From: Candidatus Woesearchaeota archaeon
GTDB lineage: Archaea; Nanobdellota; Nanobdellia; Woesearchaeales; SM23-78
NCBI GenBank assembly: GCA_019322375.1
Contig: JAHWIP010000018.1
Coordinates: 1-19,177, forward strand
Reading direction: 5' to 3'
Length of the DNA stretch: 19,177 bases
Every line of letters begins with the position of its first letter. Position 1 is the first letter of the stretch. Of the stretch, positions 1 through 6,064 are shown in pieces. The notes under the pieces are model-generated. The model saw only the letters and a program-made list of their open reading frames with translations, was not told the DNA's origin and ran no database searches. Both the position numbers and the translations under genes were made by a program.

Positions 1-2
1 AA

Positions 3-92
3 GATATAAAGGAGATTGATGAAGACATCGTGATGGACCTTACCTGCCATAAAGACCACAATTTCATAACTAATGGATTAATCTCTCACAAT
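3..92 (+). mobile_element. C-terminal fragment of an intein inserted in RFC
   Basis: The frame upstream of the RFC sensor-1 Cys reads VMDLTCHKDHNFITNGLISHN and then Cys. It matches intein splicing blocks F and G: a DLT stretch, HNF-x-x-NGLI, and the terminal His-Asn pair (codons 87-92) followed by the +1 Cys nucleophile (93-95). Asn cyclisation would cut between bases 92 and 93. All residues needed at this end are intact, so splicing is plausible. Whether a homing endonuclease domain is present cannot be seen. Inteins at conserved motifs of archaeal RFC genes are known, for example in Methanocaldococcus jannaschii. Confidence 0.93.
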
Positions 93-638
93 TGCAATTA
101 TTCTTCTAAAATCATTGACCCAATCCAATCAAGATGCAGTATTTTTCGTTTTAAGCCTTTGGCAGACAGTGATATCTTTAAGATTGTTGAGAAGATAGCA
201 AAGCATGAACAATTAGCAGTAGATGCAAAGGCAAAGCATGCTTTGTATGAGATTAGCCAGGGTGATTGCAGAAGAATGGAAAATATTTTGCAGAGCAGTG
301 CTGCTATTAAAAACAAAATATCAGAGGATTTAATCTACAGCATTGCAAGTGCTGCTCATCCAAAAGAGATAAGCGAAGTGTTAGAGAAGTGTGTTAAAGG
401 AGATTTCTCAGGAGCAAAAAACAAATTGCTTGACACTATGTTAAACCATGGCTTGTCAGGGCTTGATGTGATAAAACAAATCCAGCAGGAAGTCTGGAAG
501 CTGGAAAAAGTTGACAGCAAGAAAAAACTGGAAATGATAAAACAATGCGGAGAAGCAGAGTTCAGAATGGTAGAAGGAAGTGATGAGTTCATACAGTTAG
601 AAGCTCTTCTTAGTAAGTTTGTTCTGGTTAATAGTTGA
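3..638 (+). CDS. rfcS: Replication factor C small subunit, 3' part, with intein C-terminus
   Basis: C-terminal part of the archaeal clamp-loader small subunit, an AAA+ ATPase that loads the PCNA sliding clamp during replication. The reading frame is open from the window edge, so the GTG/ATG codons near position 30 are internal and not a start. From codon 93-95 the protein reads CNYSSKIIDPIQSRC, the sensor-1 region (Asn after Cys) followed by the SRC motif with the arginine finger, both hallmarks of RFC small subunits. About 180 residues follow and form the lid and helical collar, a normal length for the part after sensor 1. The 30 codons before the Cys are not RFC but an intein C-terminus, described separately. 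The gene ends 14 bp from the convergent peptidase gene. The N-terminal extein (Walker A and B) and most of the intein lie outside the window. Confidence 0.95.
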   Translation, partial: DIKEIDEDIVMDLTCHKDHNFITNGLISHNCNYSSKIIDPIQSRCSIFRFKPLADSDIFKIVEKIAKHEQLAVDAKAKHALYEISQGDCRRMENILQSSAAIKNKISEDLIYSIASAAHPKEISEVLEKCVKGDFSGAKNKLLDTMLNHGLSGLDVIKQIQQEVWKLEKVDSKKKLEMIKQCGEAEFRMVEGSDEFIQLEALLSKFVLVNS

Positions 639-652
639 ATAAGAAAGATAAA

Positions 653-1738
653 TCATAATATTTTCTTTAGTGCCTCATAATAATTATTAAGAGCTAATTC
701 AGAGGTTGTTTCATGGTTAGTGTGGTAGTTTATTGTTGGCAGTTGAATGGTTGCGCCATTAAAACAGCCTTTTGTCTCTTTGACAATATTACCTAATTCT
801 GTTTTTCCTAATCCTTGAGGTTTTTTACCTTCTGGCAGTTCTGCATTCTTGGCTTCTATAAACTCATCTTTCATCTCATATTTTATTCCTTGTTTTTCAC
901 AGGAATCTCTGAGTTTTTCAACAAGCTTAGGATTAAAAACACCGTATTGGTCCTTGTTTCTTAAAATAACTAATCCTTGAGTTATTGCATGTTCATCATT
1001 GTAAGGAGTTGTATCAAGAGTGATTATTTCTTTAGATTCAATGTTGTTGTTTTTCAGATAGTCCACAATATACTCCCAGCTCCTGCCTATTTCTTCTTCT
1101 GCAGCCAAAATTACTCTTCCATCAAAACCATCCTGAACAAGCTGATAAGCCACTGCTACACTTATTGCATTATCTAATTGTGATGATATCTTGCCTTCTT
1201 TGACTTCTAGTTCTGATTTAAAAGCAATAGGAGTTATAATCGGCCACCCACTTGAGATTATAAACTTTAATTTCCACATCCCATCTATTTCAAAGAGTAA
1301 ATTCTTTTTTTTCTTATCATAAATATACCCTGTCACTCTTCCTTCATCGTCTTTCGGTCTAAAATAATCACCATAATGATATACTATTTCATTAACAAAT
1401 CTTTCTCCTGTCTTCTTTAACTTGTTTTCTGAAGCTTTTATCTCCATTCCAAGTAGTTTTTTCATGTAAAAAGCAGCATATTCAAAGAATGCTGGTTCAA
1501 ATATTCCTTTTGAATTTATGACCATACCATGCCTGTCTATATGCGCTGTAAGGATTTTTGGATTTATTGAGTCTGTCTTAGAAACAGTCACTACATGCTC
1601 ATGCCTTTGTACTTCATATCCTTCCTTAGAAAAATCTTTTTCAAGGTGTTTCATAAAATTATGTTCATAGCCCACAACTGATGGAACCTGCAAGTATTCC
1701 CTGGTTTTCTCAATTATGTTTTGTAGACTCATTTGCAT
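653..1738 (-). CDS. M42-family (TET-like) metallo-aminopeptidase
   Basis: Predicted cytosolic two-metal peptidase related to tetrahedral (TET) aminopeptidases, which trim peptides released by the proteasome. In the 361-aa product the ligand pattern can be followed in order: AHIDRHG (H66, D68), SSQLDN (D189, bridging Asp), AAEEEIG (E215 as likely general base, E216 as ligand), ITLDTT (D242), and YHTNHE (H339, aligning with the HSPVE motif of M42 enzymes). The stretch between H66 and D189 corresponds to the M42 dimerisation domain. One departure from the family is Ala191 in LDNA, where Arg usually follows (LDDR/LDNR). There is no signal peptide or Shine-Dalgarno. A weak TATA-like AT stretch near 1758-1767 (minus strand) fits a leaderless mRNA. 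The ATG two codons further in (1732) is an alternative start. Sequence alone does not settle whether it is active or what it cleaves. Confidence 0.85.
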   Translation of the reverse strand: MQMSLQNIIEKTREYLQVPSVVGYEHNFMKHLEKDFSKEGYEVQRHEHVVTVSKTDSINPKILTAHIDRHGMVINSKGIFEPAFFEYAAFYMKKLLGMEIKASENKLKKTGERFVNEIVYHYGDYFRPKDDEGRVTGYIYDKKKKNLLFEIDGMWKLKFIISSGWPIITPIAFKSELEVKEGKISSQLDNAISVAVAYQLVQDGFDGRVILAAEEEIGRSWEYIVDYLKNNNIESKEIITLDTTPYNDEHAITQGLVILRNKDQYGVFNPKLVEKLRDSCEKQGIKYEMKDEFIEAKNAELPEGKKPQGLGKTELGNIVKETKGCFNGATIQLPTINYHTNHETTSELALNNYYEALKKIL

Positions 1739-1767
1739 ATCAGTATTATGAAAAAGACTTAAATTTG

Positions 1768-1790
1768 TTCAAAAATAAAAAATAATTTTT
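1768..1790 (-). terminator. T-rich terminator of the Gly-Tyr-rich protein gene
   Basis: On the minus strand the TAA stop is followed at once by runs of T (TAAAAATTATTTTTTATTTT), the usual archaeal oligo-T terminator. The same AT-rich tract borders the promoter region of the M42 peptidase gene. Confidence 0.5.
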
Positions 1791-2295
1791 ACATTGGCCC
1801 GTTATTCACAAGGTTCATGTTTTGGTAGCCACCATAGCCACCATAGCCACCATAGTTTCCATAACCACCGAAACCATTGTAACCACCATAACCACCATAA
1901 CCGCCTCTGTAGCCACCATAGCCGCCGTAACCACCATAGCCACCATGGTACCCATTACCACTGCCAAACCAGTCTGTGTTGCATGGCTGGTAAAAAAAGG
2001 CTTGTCTTTGTATGCATGGTGGTCTGCCATAGTAGGTTCCTACTCTTAGGTTTGTGATGTAAGCACTTCCTGGCGGATACTGGCCTCCTATTCGTATAGG
2101 CATTTGTATTTGCGGTCTGTAGTAGTAGCTGCTGGTTACTGGCACATAAGGCATTCCGCAGTTAGTACAGCTCACTGTTTCATATTGTTTTGGTGCATAG
2201 TTGTATGGTGTATATGCTGATACTAAGCTGGTTGTCATTAATATGCCTAGAACCACTAAGCTGAGCAATAATATTTTTTGTTTTTTATTATCCAT
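1789..2295 (-). CDS. Secreted Gly-Tyr-rich repeat protein
   Basis: 168-aa protein of unknown function. Start chosen at the ATG at 2295, preceded by AAGGGGGAT; an in-frame codon further upstream would give 28 extra residues that lack signal-peptide character. Residues 1-27 are a Sec signal peptide: charged MDNKKQK, a hydrophobic core, and LVSA before Tyr28. The mature protein begins with a Tyr/Pro-rich region that has a CxxC pair (C43, C46) and two more Cys (C94, C105). It ends in about 40 residues (roughly 118-157) built from GGY triplets with a few R, N and F substitutions. Low-complexity Gly-Tyr proteins of this kind occur in adhesives, cell-wall and matrix proteins and phase-separating proteins. 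Here an extracellular structural or adhesive role is only inferred. It lies downstream of the lipoprotein cluster on the same strand but has its own TATA box. Confidence 0.75.
   Translation of the reverse strand: MDNKKQKILLLSLVVLGILMTTSLVSAYTPYNYAPKQYETVSCTNCGMPYVPVTSSYYYRPQIQMPIRIGGQYPPGSAYITNLRVGTYYGRPPCIQRQAFFYQPCNTDWFGSGNGYHGGYGGYGGYGGYRGGYGGYGGYNGFGGYGNYGGYGGYGGYQNMNLVNNGPM
1825..1944 (-). repeat. 9-bp tandem repeat coding for GGY triplets
   Basis: The plus strand shows many near-identical copies of ccaccatag, each reading Gly-Gly-Tyr on the minus strand, with scattered synonymous and missense changes. The phase is kept throughout, so the array is read as protein. Slippage could change copy number between strains. 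Confidence 0.85.
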
Positions 2296-2352
2296 TTTGC
2301 TCTTATCCCCCTTAATATCCAAATAAGTATTACTGAAAAGTAAAGACATTTT

Positions 2353-2362
2353 ATTTATAAAG
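2353..2362 (-). promoter_or_regulatory. TATA box of the Gly-Tyr-rich protein gene
   Basis: CTTTATAAAT on the minus strand, about 60 nt upstream of the ATG at 2295. This leaves a 5' leader of roughly 30 nt that carries the GGGGGAT Shine-Dalgarno, so the gene is probably transcribed separately from the lipoprotein genes before it. Confidence 0.55.
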
Positions 2363-2397
2363 ATTTCGGTTATAATCACGAGAAAGTGGTTAAAATA

Positions 2398-3420
2398 TCA
2401 TTGAGGGTAATTTTGTATAGTGACAGGAATCTCCATCACATCAACATACCTGTACCTTAATTTAATATCAAGCAGGTCCTCGTAAATCCTCACATCAACA
2501 GGGCTTGTCCTGGATAAAAAACAACTAATAGTAAGGGGAGCTCCCTGGAACATTGAAACAACACCAGAAACCCCTCCGCCAGGCAGATCATTATCCAATC
2601 TAAAACAATCAATCTCATAAATATTATCCTGGACAGGCTCAATAAATACTTCAAGCTGATAAATAAAAGGATTAGCATCATCAATCACGCAAACATCAAA
2701 CAAGTCCTGGTACTGGTGCCTGGAAAAAAACACTCCGCTGCCAACATGCTCAATAACAAAATTAATCTGAACAGAGTTCTCAGAAACAGGCAGCTCATCA
2801 ACACGGGTCACACTGACAGGAGCAGCACTGCCAGCCACAGGCTTAGGCCCTACAAGAGTGCATATGCTGGCATCCTCATAAGCCTCAAGCACATCCTTTT
2901 TAATGCAAATCTTAGTGGTTGCATAAGTCTCATAATCATAACAGGTCTCAACAACCAAAGGAAGAGAGATACCATCAAAAGCAGGCTTATAAACAAGATT
3001 ATCAAAACTAACATGAGCAACCTCGCCAGACATAATGCTGCCGTCAAGGTTTTTCCTGGCAGGAGCAAGCCCAGCATCAAGAGTCTTAACACCAGTAGAT
3101 TCTGTTAAGCCAAAATCAGGATACATAATACCAGCAAGCCTGACCACAACAAGAGGATTATCAGTTCCAGGCCCAACCTCTGCTTCACCAGCATTCTCCA
3201 AAACAGCAACAACAGAGAACCGGGATAAGCCACGGCTAATAATAATATCAGGAGGGGCTCCTTCTAAAACACCAACCTTCAGGCCTGTTGTGCCGCCTAT
3301 AAAGCTTCCAAAGTCAGGGTGAGCACCAGGTTCTCCAGGAGCAGAACAAGCAGTAAAGAATAACAAACAAAATAATAAACCAAGGATTATCAATATTAAA
3401 AAAAAAGATTTTTTGAACAT
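2398..3420 (-). CDS. Lipoprotein, paralogue 4 of envelope cluster
   Basis: 340-aa predicted membrane-anchored lipoprotein, function unknown. The start is firm: ATG at 3420 with AAGGAGG just upstream. The N-terminus is Lys-rich, then hydrophobic, ending in a lipobox FFTAC, so C25 is the likely lipidated residue. After it come an IGGTTGL motif (41-47), LEGAPP (52-57), a beta-rich VLENAGEAEVG segment and GTDNP (85-89). Next is a cysteine motif CYDYET...KICI (C160, C172) with a further Cys at 187. A second beta domain starts at the VSVT motif (202-205). The end contains IYEDLLDIKLRYRY (312-325). Every landmark recurs in the gene just upstream (3467-4453), so the two are recent paralogues in tandem, 46 bp apart and probably cotranscribed. 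The beta-rich domains recall CARDB/Ig-like surface domains, but no named family was recognised. Confidence 0.85.
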   Translation of the reverse strand: MFKKSFFLILIILGLLFCLLFFTACSAPGEPGAHPDFGSFIGGTTGLKVGVLEGAPPDIIISRGLSRFSVVAVLENAGEAEVGPGTDNPLVVVRLAGIMYPDFGLTESTGVKTLDAGLAPARKNLDGSIMSGEVAHVSFDNLVYKPAFDGISLPLVVETCYDYETYATTKICIKKDVLEAYEDASICTLVGPKPVAGSAAPVSVTRVDELPVSENSVQINFVIEHVGSGVFFSRHQYQDLFDVCVIDDANPFIYQLEVFIEPVQDNIYEIDCFRLDNDLPGGGVSGVVSMFQGAPLTISCFLSRTSPVDVRIYEDLLDIKLRYRYVDVMEIPVTIQNYPQ

Positions 3421-3466
3421 AAAAAAACCTCCTTAAAAATTAGTTAAAAAGGATAACAAAAAAAAT

Positions 3467-4453
3467 TTAGTAAGTCACATCCTGGATAATGATTGGAGTC
3501 TCAATAAACTGGCCATACCTGTACATCAGCTTGATGTTAAGCAGGTCCTCGTAAATCCTGCCAGAGCTGGGCCTGCTACGCTCAATAGTGCAGCTAATCG
3601 TGGTTGGTGCTCCCTGGTAAAGCTTGATTCTGCCAGCATTAGTGCTGCTAAACCTTGAGCAGCTAACAGTCAGGCCAGAGTCCTGAAGAGGCTCAATCTC
3701 AATATCAACATAGTACTTGTTAAAGTTCCTGGCACTAAAATCACAGGTCTCTCCGTCTTCCTTGCCAAAGAACTCTCCAATACCAACGTGCTCAATAATA
3801 AAGTTTATTTGTATCTTGTTCTCAGACATAGGATTCTCAACAAGGCTGGTCACATGCAAAGGCCCTCCGCTGTTCTGAGGAAACTTCTCGCCTGTCAAAG
3901 TGCAAATACTTGTATCTTGTAAATGCTCCAGAACATCATCCTTAATACAAATCTTACTGGTTGCAATGGTCTCGTAATCATAGCAAACAACAGCTCTTAT
4001 GGTGAACTGGGTGTTGCCGTGGATATCAGGCTGGTAATTCAAAGGCTCAAAAGTAACCATGGTTATCTCTCCTGGGACAATAGTGCCGTCAAAATTCCTT
4101 CTGGCGCCTCTTAAAGGAGTGTCAAGCATTTTCTTTATATCAGCATCTGATGCTCCGAACTGCTCAGGATTAATACCTTCAAGCCTTAGCATCACATAAG
4201 GATTGTCAGTTCCAGAACCAATATCCACTTCTCCCATGTTCTCAAGAGCAACCCCTACTCCAAACTCAAAGTTGCCAGCATCATAAACCATGGGAGGAGG
4301 CATGCCCTCAATCAGATAAGTATTAAGACCGACTGTCCCGCCAATATAAGGCTGTGTAAGATCAGGCCCTGTTTCTGTAGGAGTGCAGCTTGTTACAAGA
4401 AAAAGAGCTACCAGTGCTGTTAATAAAACCAAACCTTTAGTTATTATTTTCAT
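3467..4453 (-). CDS. Lipoprotein, paralogue 3 of envelope cluster
   Basis: 328-aa predicted lipoprotein, function unknown. The ATG at 4453 is preferred over an in-frame TTG nine bases upstream, because the Shine-Dalgarno GGAGGT lies about 8 nt before the ATG and overlaps the TTG. The signal peptide ends in the lipobox LVTSC (C23). The landmarks match the 340-aa neighbour: IGGTVGL, LIEGMPPP, ALENMGEVDIG, GTDNP (81-85), CYDYET...KICI (C157, C169), C184, SENKIQINF, and IYEDLLNIKLMYRY near the end. The strong identity points to a tandem duplication. The protein should sit outside the membrane, with conserved Cys pairs that could form disulfides. The 189-bp gap upstream contains a hairpin repeat cluster and a TATA-like stretch, so this gene and the 340-aa gene may form their own transcription unit. 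Confidence 0.85.
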   Translation of the reverse strand: MKIITKGLVLLTALVALFLVTSCTPTETGPDLTQPYIGGTVGLNTYLIEGMPPPMVYDAGNFEFGVGVALENMGEVDIGSGTDNPYVMLRLEGINPEQFGASDADIKKMLDTPLRGARRNFDGTIVPGEITMVTFEPLNYQPDIHGNTQFTIRAVVCYDYETIATSKICIKDDVLEHLQDTSICTLTGEKFPQNSGGPLHVTSLVENPMSENKIQINFIIEHVGIGEFFGKEDGETCDFSARNFNKYYVDIEIEPLQDSGLTVSCSRFSSTNAGRIKLYQGAPTTISCTIERSRPSSGRIYEDLLNIKLMYRYGQFIETPIIIQDVTY

Positions 4454-4536
4454 TCTAATCAACCTCCGAATTCTTATACTATATTATTTCTATTTTATAT
4501 TTGTTTTTATTTTTTTTACTTTTTTAAAAAAATCAA

Positions 4537-4603
4537 CAAAATCTTTGATTTTGTGTCTCAAAAGCTTTGATTTTGTGACTTCAAAATTTCCAATTTTGTT
4601 TTT
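4537..4603. repeat. Three tandem ~22-nt self-complementary repeats
   Basis: Units start at 4537, 4559 and 4582. Units 1 and 2 differ at only two positions and share an exact 13-nt core, ctttgattttgtg. Unit 1 folds as ACAAAATC-TTT-GATTTTGT (4536-4554) and unit 3 as CAAAATT-TCC-AATTTTG (4582-4598). They lie in the gap between two lipoprotein genes. They could be a transcription terminator for the upstream minus-strand gene, a protein-binding array, or an RNA processing site. No spacers are present, so it is not a CRISPR array. Confidence 0.6.
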
Positions 4604-4651
4604 ATTTTTCAGCGCACTTTATGTGCACTATGTACAATTACATCATTATCA

Positions 4652-6001
4652 TTATATTGCTCTCTTTATAAAAACTCTTTTTTGAAGGGTTCTTGAATAA
4701 CCATACCATAACTCAACCACAAGAGGAGTTCTATAAGCAGACCTTAAGCCAGAGAAAGGAATATTATAAGTGCAGGTAATAATACCTTCTCCAGTGTGAG
4801 GGTCAAGCCTTACAAAATTATTAGGAGTGCAGTCAAGCCTTTGCAAATCCCCAGAAACCCTTATGTCGCCGATATAAGCAATGTTCAGGTCAGCATTGCT
4901 AACCCTACCAGGGAAATAAGGACTGCACATCTCAAGCTTGCCAGGGTCATAAACCTGCCCCCTGCCAACATTTTTAACATGAATAGTGAACACTGCCTGC
5001 CTAGGAGAATTCTCCTGCTCTATGTAAGTCACAGCAACAGGAGCACCCTGGCCCTTGGTGCCAGTATAAGGCGTGGGATAGCACACCTTTCTGTCCTCAG
5101 AAAAAGGCGTGGGGTCAATGCACACAATAGGAGCAGCATAAGTAGCATATAAAAAGCAGTTAGTAATCATAAAAGTCTGGTCTGTCTGGTCAAGCCCAGG
5201 AGGCCAGTTCACAATATTGCCTCTGAAACTGACATGGGCTAAGTCACCGCCAGGATACTCATAAGTGTCTCCTGCCAGTATATATTCCTGGCCAAAACCA
5301 TTCTCAAAATTAATTCCCTGGAACAAGCCAATCATTAACACTCCGTGGTTAGCATACTCAATATCAATGTTTGGGTCATTAAAATTAATACTTATTCTTT
5401 CATTCCCAGCAGCAGAACTCCTGTACCCAAAATCAATTCCTCCAAGCCTGTCAAAATCATAAAGGTCTGCATAAGGGCCGCTTCTTCCAAAAAGATTATT
5501 AAAAAACACATCAATTGTTCCTTCTGAACCAACACCCACAAAGAAATCCTCGCATCTCAGAGTTCCGCCAAACTCTCCAAAGCCAATATTGCCAATGTCA
5601 ATAATGCATGCTCTTGCACTGGTCCTGCCAGGGTTAATGCCTTCAAACTCAATCATTGTGGGGTCATAGCCTGACAAATATATTCCTCCTCTTGCCCATG
5701 AAGAACCAATATTAGCAGTCTCAACAGTAACATCAAAATAATTCTCATACTGGTCACCATAATAATACATTCTGTACGGAGGCATGTTAGGAACAAAAGC
5801 CATTAACACTCCATCAAACCCCTGATAATACCTGTTCTCCTCAAAACTGGTTAAAGGAGTGTCTCTTCTTCTGGGAACTCCTGTGCAGGCGCTTAAAACA
5901 AACAAAAGAATTAAGAGTAATGCTGTTGTAATAAGGAGGCTGGTTTTTTTCCTGACTCTTTTTTCATATATATTCTTTCTATTCTTTCTCAATATATCCA
6001 T
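4652..6001 (-). CDS. Lipoprotein, paralogue 2 of envelope cluster (longer form)
   Basis: 449-aa predicted lipoprotein, function unknown. The ATG at 6001 is preferred to an in-frame TTG at 6007, and a TATA box 26-35 nt upstream fits a leaderless mRNA. The N-terminus has about 20 basic residues, then a hydrophobic stretch and the lipobox VLSAC (C39). It keeps the family order: a GFDG..MAFVPNMPP segment (compare LEGAPP), a beta-rich region, the Cys pattern CFLYATYAAPIVCID, then GAPVAVTYIEQEN opening the second beta domain, FTIHVKNVGRG, and a final C-x-TPLVVELWYGY stretch. It is about 110 residues longer than the two downstream paralogues, mainly through extra sequence between the first beta domain and the CFLY motif, rich in Gly and aromatic residues. 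A surface role is inferred from the lipobox only. Confidence 0.83.
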   Translation of the reverse strand: MDILRKNRKNIYEKRVRKKTSLLITTALLLILLFVLSACTGVPRRRDTPLTSFEENRYYQGFDGVLMAFVPNMPPYRMYYYGDQYENYFDVTVETANIGSSWARGGIYLSGYDPTMIEFEGINPGRTSARACIIDIGNIGFGEFGGTLRCEDFFVGVGSEGTIDVFFNNLFGRSGPYADLYDFDRLGGIDFGYRSSAAGNERISINFNDPNIDIEYANHGVLMIGLFQGINFENGFGQEYILAGDTYEYPGGDLAHVSFRGNIVNWPPGLDQTDQTFMITNCFLYATYAAPIVCIDPTPFSEDRKVCYPTPYTGTKGQGAPVAVTYIEQENSPRQAVFTIHVKNVGRGQVYDPGKLEMCSPYFPGRVSNADLNIAYIGDIRVSGDLQRLDCTPNNFVRLDPHTGEGIITCTYNIPFSGLRSAYRTPLVVELWYGYSRTLQKRVFIKRAI

Positions 6002-6026
6002 TCTCAATTCACTCTTATTGTTATAA

Positions 6027-6036
6027 GTATATAAAG
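6027..6036 (-). promoter_or_regulatory. TATA box upstream of the 449-aa lipoprotein gene
   Basis: CTTTATATAC on the minus strand, centred about 30 nt before the ATG at 6001, in the 63-bp gap after the previous gene. No Shine-Dalgarno is visible, so a leaderless transcript is likely and the cluster can be transcribed from inside as well as from its start. Confidence 0.6.
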
Positions 6037-6064
6037 GTTTTCCTCTTCCAAGATTGTTGCAAAA

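Noticed and set aside
1794..2057. Long plus-strand open frames rich in His or Thr/Ile over the Gly-Tyr gene
   Set aside because: They are other-frame readings of the 9-bp ccaccatag repeat. The minus-strand frame has a Shine-Dalgarno, signal peptide and TATA box, while these have none.
4537..4603. Possible CRISPR-like array
   Set aside because: The three units are adjacent with no unique spacers and there are no cas genes in the window.
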